Positions 1 through 6,095 of a DNA stretch of 6,858 nucleotides are shown here, one piece after another; the stretch's first letter is position 1; the number at the start of each line of letters is the position of its first letter. The stretch is from a bacterium. Lineage in GTDB: Bacteria > Eremiobacterota > Eremiobacteria > Baltobacterales > Baltobacteraceae. The stretch is taken from assembly GCA_021781095.1 (NCBI GenBank), contig JAJXXM010000382.1:1-6858 (forward strand), read 5' to 3'. The position numbers were made by a program, and so were the translations under genes. The notes beneath the pieces were generated by a model. The model was not told the origin of the DNA. It saw only the letters and a list, made by a program, of their open reading frames with translations, and made no database searches.

Positions 1-4
1 GCCA

Positions 5-1171
5 TTACGGAGATGGCGGTGTGAACGGCTCGAGCAGCTTCGGGTTACAGGTGTAGGAAACATTCGCTTGCACGATCGGGTGCTCGCCGCCGCGCATCGG
101 ATTGAGAAAGGGCCGCGTTCCCGAGGCGAAGAGTCCGCCGATCGGCCCGGGCGGAGTCCCGTAGCGCGGCGGCGGCACGCGCACCAACCACCCGCGACAG
201 ATGGTGAAGGGTCCTCGATGCGAGACCCCGGTCACCCACATTTCGATCTGCCCATCGCTGCCGCTGTGGCGGTAGAGAAACTTCGTCGCCGCGAGAACGC
301 TGCTCGGCGGCGTCGGGCCGAGGTTGCTCCCGATATGGTAGACGCTTCGCACGCGCGTCATGCCGCGCGGAGTGCTCCGCACGTGCGGAATCAGCGCGTT
401 CAGATGCTGCTGGTAGGGGTTGGGGCGTGCGTGTCCGTGAGGCTTCGGGGTCGGAGCGATCGCGACCGGACGCCGGGGCGCGGCGACCGCATGTGAGACG
501 GGTGCCTTCGGTCCCGGCGCTGCGGATTGCTTCGGTCCCGGGGTTGCCACGCTTCGCACCGGGTGCGGGGCCGGCGAGGGAACGGGATGCGGCGCGGGCG
601 AGGGCACGTGCGTCGGCACCGGCGAGGGCGCGAGCGTCGGCGCCGGCGAGGGGATCACCGTCGGTTGCGGCGAGGGAAGCGGCCGCGGTTCGTGCGTCGG
701 CTGCGGTGACGGGCGCGGTGCAAGGGTCGGCACCGGGCTCGGGCTCGGAGCGACGCGCGCGACCAACGGCGCCGGGCTCGGACGAGCGGTCGGCGCGGCC
801 TGTTTCGGCGCGGGTGCCGGGGCGGGCGTGCGAATCGGCCTCGGCGGCGGCTTCGGAGAGGCGCTCGGGCGCGTCACCGAGAGGAGGCGCGGTTGCTGCT
901 CCGGGCGCGGCGGCTGCGGCGGCCGTTGTACCTGCCGTGGGCGTGGGGGTTGCGGACGCGGATTGGCGCGCACGGCCGCGACCTCTCGCTCGACGATGAG
1001 CACGGTGCTGCTGCTTGCGTTGGCCTCGGGTTCTTGCGCCGAGGGAGCGACCGAGATCGTAAAAAGCGTCGCCGCCATCAATGCATGGAGCGCGAGCGAC
1101 CCAAGCGCACTGAGGGCGTCGCGTTTCCGTTGCTCGCGGCGTTCGCGGTCGTCGGTCGATTGCTCGTTCAT
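5..1171 (-). CDS. TonB-like proline-rich membrane-anchored protein with an unrecognised C-terminal domain
   Basis: A complete 388-residue protein with an ATG start and a TAA stop. An in-frame TAA lies just upstream, and the next Met is inside the membrane helix, so this start is well constrained. A short charged cytoplasmic tail (residues 1-19) precedes one hydrophobic helix (about 20-42). That helix contains S25-LAL-H29, matching the S-x3-H pair in the TonB anchor that engages ExbB/ExbD. Residues about 70-250 are rich in Pro, Ala, Arg and Ser, as in the periplasm-spanning rod of TonB, and include five 8-residue xPSPxPxx repeats. Residues about 250-388 look like a folded domain with two cysteines (C325, C375) that could form a disulfide. 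I do not recognise it as TonB_C. No clear Shine-Dalgarno is visible. By inference it is an inner-membrane protein reaching into the periplasm, perhaps an energy transducer. No ExbB, ExbD or receptor gene is in view. The membrane topology is more certain than the function. Confidence 0.75.
   Translation of the reverse strand: MNEQSTDDRERREQRKRDALSALGSLALHALMAATLFTISVAPSAQEPEANASSSTVLIVEREVAAVRANPRPQPPRPRQVQRPPQPPRPEQQPRLLSVTRPSASPKPPPRPIRTPAPAPAPKQAAPTARPSPAPLVARVAPSPSPVPTLAPRPSPQPTHEPRPLPSPQPTVIPSPAPTLAPSPVPTHVPSPAPHPVPSPAPHPVRSVATPGPKQSAAPGPKAPVSHAVAAPRRPVAIAPTPKPHGHARPNPYQQHLNALIPHVRSTPRGMTRVRSVYHIGSNLGPTPPSSVLAATKFLYRHSGSDGQIEMWVTGVSHRGPFTICRGWLVRVPPPRYGTPPGPIGGLFASGTRPFLNPMRGGEHPIVQANVSYTCNPKLLEPFTPPSP
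573..692. repeat. 24-bp in-frame tandem repeat (about five units) in the Pro-rich linker
   Basis: The 8-mer GGCGAGGG recurs on the plus strand at 573, 597, 621, 645 and 669, an exact 24-bp period. Read on the coding (minus) strand, each unit gives an 8-residue xPSPxPxx block, such as PSPAPTLA, PSPVPTHV and PSPAPHPV. The units differ at the third and seventh to eighth residues, so this is a diverged array and not a recent perfect duplication. More degenerate Pro-Ser-Pro units continue towards 760. Because 24 bp is a multiple of three, gain or loss of units would change linker length without shifting the frame. Confidence 0.85.
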
Positions 1172-1185
1172 CGCGTGAGCGCGTT

Positions 1186-1229
1186 ATGCGCGCCCGGAGA
1201 CGCAGGAGCCTGCAATCCCGGGCGCGCAT
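1186..1229. promoter_or_regulatory. Concentric inverted repeats in the divergent TonB-like/pyk intergenic region
   Basis: The 12-mer ATGCGCGCCCGG at 1186-1197 is matched perfectly by its reverse complement at 1218-1229. A second dyad, GCAGG at 1202-1206 and CCTGC at 1209-1213, lies inside it. Both dyads share the same centre, 1207.5, separated by a 4x4 internal mismatch (1198-1201 against 1214-1217). The element ends 11 nt before the pyk ATG at 1241 and 14 nt before the TonB-like ATG on the other strand, so it would lie in or just before both 5' leaders. It could be an operator for a dimeric or tetrameric regulator, or a stable leader hairpin near the ribosome-binding region. The dyads are directly visible; the regulatory role is inferred. 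No convincing -35/-10 pair is visible in this 69-bp gap. Confidence 0.6.
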
Positions 1230-1240
1230 CGCGAAGAACG

Positions 1241-2674
1241 ATGGAACCGATCATGCAAAAACGGACGAAGATCGTTGCGACGATCGGCCCCGCTTCTCGC
1301 GAGCGCAGCGTGATGCGTTCGTTGTTGGTCTCCGGCGCAAATGTCTTGCGGCTGAATTTTTCACACGGGACGCCCGACGAGCACGCCGCCGTCATCCGTA
1401 CCGCACGCGAACTCGCCGATGAATTGGGCATCCACATCGCCATCTTGCAAGATCTTCCGGGCCCGAAGGTCCGCACCGGCAGTTTTACCGAGGGCACCGA
1501 GAGCGTGCGGCTCGAACGCGGCGATCGCTTCGAGCTCTACGTCGACGATCGCGTCGGCGGCAGCGAAGGCGTGAGCGTTTCCTATGCGGCGTTGCCGCAC
1601 GACGTCGAAGTCGGCAAGCGCATTTACCTGCAAGACGGCTCGATCACCCTACGCATCATCGAAAAAGATGCCGATCGCATCGTCACCACCGTCGAATTCG
1701 GCGGCGACCTGCGCGCGCGTCAGGGAATCAACTACCCCGATGGTTCGCTCAATATCGACGCCGTCACCGACCGCGACCTCGAATATCTCGCTTTTGGGCT
1801 CGAGCAGCAGGTCGATTACGTCGCCGTTTCGTTCGTTCGTAGCGTCGGCGATATCGAACGCGTGAAAAACTTCATGAAAGAGCGCGGGAAGCACGTTCCG
1901 GTCCTTGCGAAAATCGAAAAACACGAAGCGCTCGAAGATATCGACCGCATCATCGCGGCCGCGGACGGCATCATGGTCGCTCGCGGCGATCTCGGCATCG
2001 AAATTCCGCTCGAACAGGTGCCGTTGATCCAAAAGGATCTCATCGCTCGATGCAACCGGGCGAGTAAGCCGGTCGTGACGGCGACGCAGATGCTCGAATC
2101 GATGACCGCAAACTCGCGCCCGACGCGCGCCGAAGTCGCCGACGTCGCCAACGCCATCCTCGACGGCACGGACGCGATCATGCTCTCCGGCGAGACGGCG
2201 CGCGGCGCTTATCCCACCGAAGCGGTCCGCACGATGGCGGAGATCGCTCGCGAAATCGAAAAGCATTACCCGCACGCCACCCTGCGCGACCGGCGGTTAG
2301 AGAAAAGCGAACCGACGATCGCGAGCTCCATCGCCGAAGCGGCGACGCGAGCGAGCAGCGAACTCAAGATTCCGTATATCGTGACCGGCACGACCACTGG
2401 AAATACGGCGCACCACATCGCGGCGTTTCGGCCGAGCGCGCGCATCGTCGCGCTCACACCGCACCGGCGGGTCGCGCAGCGGTTGGCATTGGTCTGGGGT
2501 GTCGAGGCTCTGCTCATCGATCAATACGCGTCGATCGACGTCCTCCTTTACGTCACGGAACGACGCATGCAAGAAGAGGGATTCGTCGAACGCGGCGACC
2601 TGATCGCGTTTACGACCGGGATGCCGGTCGGCGCGGGCGGGACGAACGTCCTAAAGATCCATCAGATTCCTTAG
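1241..2674 (+). CDS. pyk: Pyruvate kinase (Lys-type, predicted K+-independent)
   Basis: Converts phosphoenolpyruvate and ADP to pyruvate and ATP, the last step of glycolysis, in the cytosol. The 477-residue length fits bacterial enzymes. Visible motifs are TKIVATIGPAS (9-19), LNFSHG (38-43), and the active-site block VLAKIEKHEAL (221-231) with catalytic K224 and metal ligand E226. These are followed by ARGDLGIEIP (247-256, metal ligand D250), TATQMLESM (280-288) and LSGETA (315-320). The C-terminal domain (about 350-477) ends in the usual GGTNVLKIHQIP. At 71-78 the sequence is DLPGPKVR: the position equivalent to rabbit muscle Glu117 is K76 and that of Thr113 is Leu, the pattern of K+-independent pyruvate kinases. 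The start could instead be the ATG at 1253 (MQKRTKIV, 473 residues), which matches typical family N-termini equally well; neither has a strong ribosome binding site. The gene is monocistronic in view, divergent from the TonB-like gene, and overlaps convergent recN by 65 bp. Confidence 0.97.
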   Translation: MEPIMQKRTKIVATIGPASRERSVMRSLLVSGANVLRLNFSHGTPDEHAAVIRTARELADELGIHIAILQDLPGPKVRTGSFTEGTESVRLERGDRFELYVDDRVGGSEGVSVSYAALPHDVEVGKRIYLQDGSITLRIIEKDADRIVTTVEFGGDLRARQGINYPDGSLNIDAVTDRDLEYLAFGLEQQVDYVAVSFVRSVGDIERVKNFMKERGKHVPVLAKIEKHEALEDIDRIIAAADGIMVARGDLGIEIPLEQVPLIQKDLIARCNRASKPVVTATQMLESMTANSRPTRAEVADVANAILDGTDAIMLSGETARGAYPTEAVRTMAEIAREIEKHYPHATLRDRRLEKSEPTIASSIAEAATRASSELKIPYIVTGTTTGNTAHHIAAFRPSARIVALTPHRRVAQRLALVWGVEALLIDQYASIDVLLYVTERRMQEEGFVERGDLIAFTTGMPVGAGGTNVLKIHQIP

Positions 2675-4337
2675 CGCGCGCGAGCATCTCGCGCGCGTGG
2701 TCGAGCGCTTGTCGATGCGGCTCGCCCGAGAGCATCCGCGCGATCTCGTTTTCGCGCTCCTTCGGTCCCTCGACCGGGCAGAGGGCGATCGCCGTCGTAT
2801 CGCCGGTCGCAACCTTTTCTAGAACTAGGTGCGTGCTGGCATGCACGGCGATCTGTGCGAGGTGCGTCACGCAGATCACTTGGGCGTCGGCCGCCAATCG
2901 CGACAACCGTTCGCCGACGGCGGCGGCGACGGCACCACCGATGCCCGCGTCGACTTCGTCGAAGATATAGCTCGCTCCACGCCGTACCGCGGCTAGCGCG
3001 AGAACGAGCGCGAGCAACACGCGCGAGCGTTCTCCGCCCGAGGCGATCTTCGCGAGCGGCCGTTCGGGTTCGCCCCGATTCGGCGCGAACGTAAAATGCG
3101 TGCGCTCGCTCCCGTGCGCACCGATCTCGCCGCGCGGCTCGAAGGTCACCCCGAAACGCGCTCCGGCGAGCGAGAGTGCGGCGAACTCCGCCTCAACGCT
3201 CGCGCTCAGACGCGTGGCCGCTTCACGCCGAGCCGCACGCAATCGCTCGTCGGCAGCCACGAGCGCTTCGGCTGCGGCGCGTTCGCTCTCGCGCGCCGCC
3301 GCGATACGTTCCTCGCCGCCGTCGAGCAATTCCGATGCCTCGCGAAGTTCCTCCCATCGAGCGGCGAGCGCGTAGGGATCGCCATTACCGTAGAGCCGTG
3401 CGATGCGTTCGAATTCAGCGGCGCGTGATTCGAGCGCCTCGAGTTCGCCGGGAGCGCGCTCGAGCCGTTCGAGCGAGCGGTCGAGTTCGAGCGCCACATC
3501 GACGAGCTCGCCTTGCAGCGCCTCGACGCGCGAGGCAAAATCGGCGATCTCCGGAACGAGTGCGGCGACCGAACGCAGTGCGGCATCCGCCGCGCCGAGC
3601 GCCCGATCCGCGGAGCCCTCGTCGCCACGGAGCGCTTCGTGCGCCGTGCGAAAGGCGGCGGCGATACGCTCGCCATGTGCGAGAATGCTGCGGCGCTCGC
3701 GCATCGACGCATATTCCTCCGCTTGAGGACGGAGCGCATCGAGCGCGGCGAGCGCGTCGCGCACGAAGGCTTCGCGTTCGCGTTCGGTCCGGCGCGCATC
3801 TTCGAGGCTCGTGTAGCGTTCGCGCGCATCGAGGAGCGCTCGATAGCCCTCGGCGACCTCCGCTGCGGCGTCGAGCGAGGGAGCTCCGCCGAAGCGGTCG
3901 AGCAGCGTGCGCTGAAAGCTCGCCGATGTGAGCCGCTGCGCTTCGTGTTGGCCGACGATATCGACGATCTCGCGCCCGAGGTCGCGGAGCGAAGCGAGGC
4001 TCGCGCTTCGCCCGCAGATGCGCGCCGCGCTCTTTCCGCTCCGCGAGATTTCGCGCTCCACCGCAAGCTCTTCATCCTCTTCGAGTTCGTAGCCGCGCTC
4101 CGCGAGCCAAGCCAACAACTCGGGATTCGCGTCGAGTCGTAGGGTGACGAGCGTGCGGAGGTTCGGCCGCGCGATGCTCTCGATATCGTTCCGGATTCCA
4201 CAGGCAAAAGAGAGCGCACCCAAGAGCATTGATTTTCCCGAGCCGGTCTCACCGGTGCACGCGGTGAGCCCCGCGCCGAACTCTACTTCGGCGCTGCGGA
4301 TGAGCGCGAAGTTCTCGATGCGAAGGGATCGTAGCAC
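2610..4337 (-). CDS. recN: DNA repair protein RecN
   Basis: An SMC-like ATPase that acts at DNA double-strand breaks during recombinational repair. The 575-residue protein is close to the usual 550-570. It has Walker A GETGSGKS (29-36), the RecN-type IVGQHEAQRL (127-136), and a long Ala/Glu/Arg-rich coiled-coil middle (about 155-380). The second ATPase half carries the ABC signature ASGGERSR (432-439), Walker B SYIFDEVDAGIGG (456-468), the H-loop VICVTHLAQIA (488-498, H492) and the conserved EIARMLSG (531-538). The start is a GTG giving MLRSLRIENFALI, which fits the family N-terminus; 9 bp separate it from the nadK stop, so translation is probably coupled. It is the last gene of the tlyA-nadK-recN run. 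The final ~20 residues (SDGSLGRSSRPRRPASRS) are basic, look non-conserved and are encoded antisense to the pyk 3' end. I found no clear SOS operator, and any promoter of its own would lie inside nadK. Confidence 0.96.
   Translation of the reverse strand: MLRSLRIENFALIRSAEVEFGAGLTACTGETGSGKSMLLGALSFACGIRNDIESIARPNLRTLVTLRLDANPELLAWLAERGYELEEDEELAVEREISRSGKSAARICGRSASLASLRDLGREIVDIVGQHEAQRLTSASFQRTLLDRFGGAPSLDAAAEVAEGYRALLDARERYTSLEDARRTEREREAFVRDALAALDALRPQAEEYASMRERRSILAHGERIAAAFRTAHEALRGDEGSADRALGAADAALRSVAALVPEIADFASRVEALQGELVDVALELDRSLERLERAPGELEALESRAAEFERIARLYGNGDPYALAARWEELREASELLDGGEERIAAARESERAAAEALVAADERLRAARREAATRLSASVEAEFAALSLAGARFGVTFEPRGEIGAHGSERTHFTFAPNRGEPERPLAKIASGGERSRVLLALVLALAAVRRGASYIFDEVDAGIGGAVAAAVGERLSRLAADAQVICVTHLAQIAVHASTHLVLEKVATGDTTAIALCPVEGPKERENEIARMLSGEPHRQALDHAREMLARAKESDGSLGRSSRPRRPASRS
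2675..2697. terminator. GC hairpin directly after the pyk stop, possible transcription end point
   Basis: A 10-bp perfect stem (CGCGCGCGAG at 2675-2684 and CTCGCGCGCG at 2688-2697) with a 3-nt CAT loop begins at the base after the pyk TAG. A G-T wobble at 2674/2698 could extend it. The position suggests a terminator or 3'-end stabilising hairpin for pyk mRNA. There is no T-tract after it, so it is not a classical intrinsic terminator. It also lies within the recN coding sequence (residues AREMLARA), where Arg/Ala codons could produce the palindrome by chance. Confidence 0.35.
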
Positions 4338-4346
4338 CGGCTTCGC

Positions 4347-5198
4347 CTACCGAACGGTTTCGACGATCGAAGCGCCCCAGCGAAGTTTCGCTTCGAGGCG
4401 TTCGAAGAACCGCAAGGCCTCGACCCGAGCGAAGCGGACCGGTCGCGGATAGCGATAGACGACGACGGGCTCGTTCGGTGCGATTTCGGTCACGACGTCA
4501 CCGTCGCACTCCAAGTGCGCTCCGCCGAGATCGGCGTCGCAGAGAATCGTCACGCGCGCGTCGCCGGCAACGATGAGCGGCCGCGAGAAGAGCGTGTGCG
4601 GAAGCAGCGGTACCACGCCGAAGGCGTCGACGCGCGGGGAGATCAGCGAACCGCCCGCGGAGAGAAAATACGCCGTCGAACCCGTGGGCGTGCAGACGCA
4701 GATGCCGTCGGCGGGAACGCCGACCGCTTCTTCATCGTCGAGATGCAAACGAAACGGGACGACGCGAGCGATATCGCCTTTGCGCACCACGACGTCGTTG
4801 AGCGCGAAATGTTTTTCACCGCGCGCTTCGACGCGTAGGGCCGCGCGCTCTTCGATCAACAAGCCGCGTTCGAGTAGATCGGGAAGCTCCGCGATACGCG
4901 GATCGTCGCTATCGAACTCGGTGAGGAAGCCCAACCGCCCGGTATTGATGCCGAGAATCGGTATTCCGAGATCGACGACGCGCCGCGCGGCACGGAGCAG
5001 CGTTCCGTCTCCACCGATACTGACGAGGAGATCGACCCGCGCAAGTGCCTCGGCATCGCCGCTCCGGTCGTCGAGCACGACGCACGAGATCGAGCGCGCC
5101 TCAAGCATCGCGACGAATTGCTTCGCATACTCGTGCGCCGATTCGCGCGACGACAGGTGAACTGCGACCGCACGCCGCGCGAACGAAAGCGTTTTCAT
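4347..5198 (-). CDS. nadK: NAD kinase
   Basis: Phosphorylates NAD+ to NADP+ in the cytosol using ATP or polyphosphate, setting the NADP(H) pool. The 283-residue length is typical. Family motifs appear in order: IGGDGTLL (61-68), with the catalytic-loop GGDGT; GINTGRLGFL (83-92); LNDVVV (133-138); the diagnostic CTPTGSTAY (169-177) followed by FLSAGG; and HTLFSRPLIV (201-210). ECDGDVV (230-236) replaces the more common DGQ, and the C-terminus FFERLEAKLRWG (264-275) is characteristic. The ATG start overlaps the tlyA TGA by 4 bp (ATGA, 5195-5198), so translation is probably coupled to tlyA; there is no strong Shine-Dalgarno of its own. recN follows after 9 bp. The tlyA-nadK-recN order is conserved in several phyla, although Firmicutes often have argR in the cluster and it is absent here. 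Confidence 0.96.
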   Translation of the reverse strand: MKTLSFARRAVAVHLSSRESAHEYAKQFVAMLEARSISCVVLDDRSGDAEALARVDLLVSIGGDGTLLRAARRVVDLGIPILGINTGRLGFLTEFDSDDPRIAELPDLLERGLLIEERAALRVEARGEKHFALNDVVVRKGDIARVVPFRLHLDDEEAVGVPADGICVCTPTGSTAYFLSAGGSLISPRVDAFGVVPLLPHTLFSRPLIVAGDARVTILCDADLGGAHLECDGDVVTEIAPNEPVVVYRYPRPVRFARVEALRFFERLEAKLRWGASIVETVR

Positions 5199-5983
5199 GG
5201 TACCGAGAGGTCTTCGCCGACGACCTCGTCGATTCGTTCTTCGGCGAGCGATTCGCCGGAGCGCCGGAACTCGACGAGAAACTCTCGATTGCCGGCCGGC
5301 CCGGTGAGCGGCGAAGCGATGAGCGCGGCGGGAAGAAGCCCCAGGGAGGTTGCCGCTCCGAGGACCTCACGCAAGACCGCACGATGGACCGCGGGGTCGC
5401 GCACCACCCCTCCGCGCCCGAGTCGTTCCCGCCCCGCTTCGAATTGCGGCTTGACGAGCGCGACGATCTTTCCATCGGGCGCGAGAAAGCGAATCGCCGA
5501 GGCGAGGATGGTATGCAGGGAGATGAACGAGACGTCGATCACGATGAGATCGAATGGTACCGCAAAGCTCTCTGCGGGAAGATTGCGAGCGTGCGTCCGT
5601 TCCATGACGGTGACGCGCGGATCGTTCCGCAAGCGCCAATCGAGCTGACCGTATCCTACATCGAGCGCGGTAACGTGCGCCGCGCCGCGTTGGAGCAAAC
5701 AGTCGGTGAAGCCGCCGGTCGACGCGCCGATATCGAGCGCCCGCACTCCAAGCACGTCGAGCGCGAAGGCATCGAGCGCGGCTTCGAGTTTCTCGCCGCC
5801 ACGGCTGACGAATCGCCTCGGGCTGCGCACCTCGATCGTCGAACCCGACGGTACGTTCGCACCCGCTTTTTGCGCCGGCACGCCGCCGACGCGCACGCGA
5901 CCCTCGAGAATGAGGCTCCGAGCATGCGACCGTGAGACCCCCAGTTGCTCTGCGACCGCATCGTCGAGCCGCGTTCCCTTCAT
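5195..5983 (-). CDS. tlyA: TlyA-family rRNA (cytidine-2'-O)-methyltransferase
   Basis: Predicted to transfer methyl from S-adenosylmethionine to the 2'-O of cytidines in rRNA (C1920 of 23S and, in type II enzymes, C1409 of 16S), modifications linked to capreomycin and viomycin sensitivity. The 262-residue protein has an N-terminal S4 RNA-binding domain (about 1-58), then [14 protein letters not shown] (57-70), the SAM-binding [11 protein letters not shown] (83-93), [19 protein letters not shown] (106-124), [12 protein letters not shown] (145-156) and [10 protein letters not shown] (177-186). The RrmJ-like K-D-K-E tetrad is intact at K65, D150, K178 and E234, each four residues before the Mycobacterium tuberculosis equivalents (K69, D154, K182, E238). 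The C-terminal tail is about as long as the mycobacterial one, which hints at type II. The frame is open up to 6178, but the ATG at 5983 is chosen because AAGGAG lies 6 nt upstream and the S4 domain begins there. It is the first gene of the operon with nadK and recN. Confidence 0.95.
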   Translation of the reverse strand: MKGTRLDDAVAEQLGVSRSHARSLILEGRVRVGGVPAQKAGANVPSGSTIEVRSPRRFVSRGGEKLEAALDAFALDVLGVRALDIGASTGGFTDCLLQRGAAHVTALDVGYGQLDWRLRNDPRVTVMERTHARNLPAESFAVPFDLIVIDVSFISLHTILASAIRFLAPDGKIVALVKPQFEAGRERLGRGGVVRDPAVHRAVLREVLGAATSLGLLPAALIASPLTGPAGNREFLVEFRRSGESLAEERIDEVVGEDLSVP

Positions 5984-5989
5984 GCCGTG

Positions 5990-5995
5990 CTCCTT
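5990..5995 (-). promoter_or_regulatory. Strong Shine-Dalgarno of tlyA
   Basis: Minus-strand AAGGAG with a 6-nt spacer (CACGGC) before the ATG at 5983. It decides the start against the longer open frame reaching 6178, whose extra 65 residues do not resemble any TlyA N-terminus and would overlap the divergent gene's leader and first codons. Confidence 0.85.
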
Positions 5996-6011
5996 CGCGC
6001 CCGGTGCGTCG

Positions 6012-6042
6012 ATGCTCTCCCACCAAGCGCGGCGCGTGTCAA
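6012..6042 (-). promoter_or_regulatory. Candidate promoter of the tlyA-nadK-recN operon
   Basis: A perfect -35 consensus TTGACA lies on the minus strand (6042-6037), inside the 112-bp gap between tlyA and the divergent BNR gene. The -10 is poor: GAGAGC at 17-bp spacing (6019-6014) or GAGCAT at 19-bp spacing (6017-6012, 3/6 matches). The position would give a 5' leader of about 20-25 nt that includes the tlyA Shine-Dalgarno. The -35 match is seen directly; promoter activity is inferred. Confidence 0.35.
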
Positions 6043-6081
6043 CAGGAAGGACTACCGAGCGTGCCGCAGGCTCCCCGCGAC

Positions 6082-6087
6082 GGAGGT
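6082..6087 (+). promoter_or_regulatory. Strong Shine-Dalgarno of the BNR-repeat gene
   Basis: GGAGGT with an 8-nt spacer (GGCTTGCC) before the ATG at 6096. It fixes the start of the BNR-repeat protein. No convincing plus-strand -35/-10 pair was found in the 112-bp gap. Confidence 0.8.
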
Positions 6088-6095
6088 GGCTTGCC

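Noticed and set aside
427..999. 190-codon plus-strand open frame over the Pro-rich repeats
   Set aside because: A low-complexity Ala/Arg shadow of the 24-bp repeat array.
1160..1188. Possible pyk promoter: TTGCTC then GTTATG, 17 bp apart
   Set aside because: Only 3/6 matches at -35 and almost none at -10; not better than chance in this sequence.
45..1229. 394-codon minus-strand open frame overlapping the TonB-like gene in another frame
   Set aside because: Its translation is Ala/Arg-rich shadow sequence. The other frame has a membrane anchor, ordered Pro repeats and a folded C-terminal domain.
893..1240. 5' extension of the pyk open frame to an ATG at 893
   Set aside because: The 116 extra residues lie antisense to the TonB-like gene and have no counterpart in pyruvate kinases, which start close to TKIVATIGPAS.
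3176..4142. Overlapping plus-strand open frames inside recN
   Set aside because: Antisense to the RecN coiled-coil region, Arg-rich, no motifs; they arise from Ala/Glu/Arg codon bias on the recN strand.
5045..5935. 296-codon plus-strand open frame across nadK and tlyA
   Set aside because: Antisense to two well-supported genes, highly charged, with no recognisable motif; long antisense frames are expected in GC-rich DNA.
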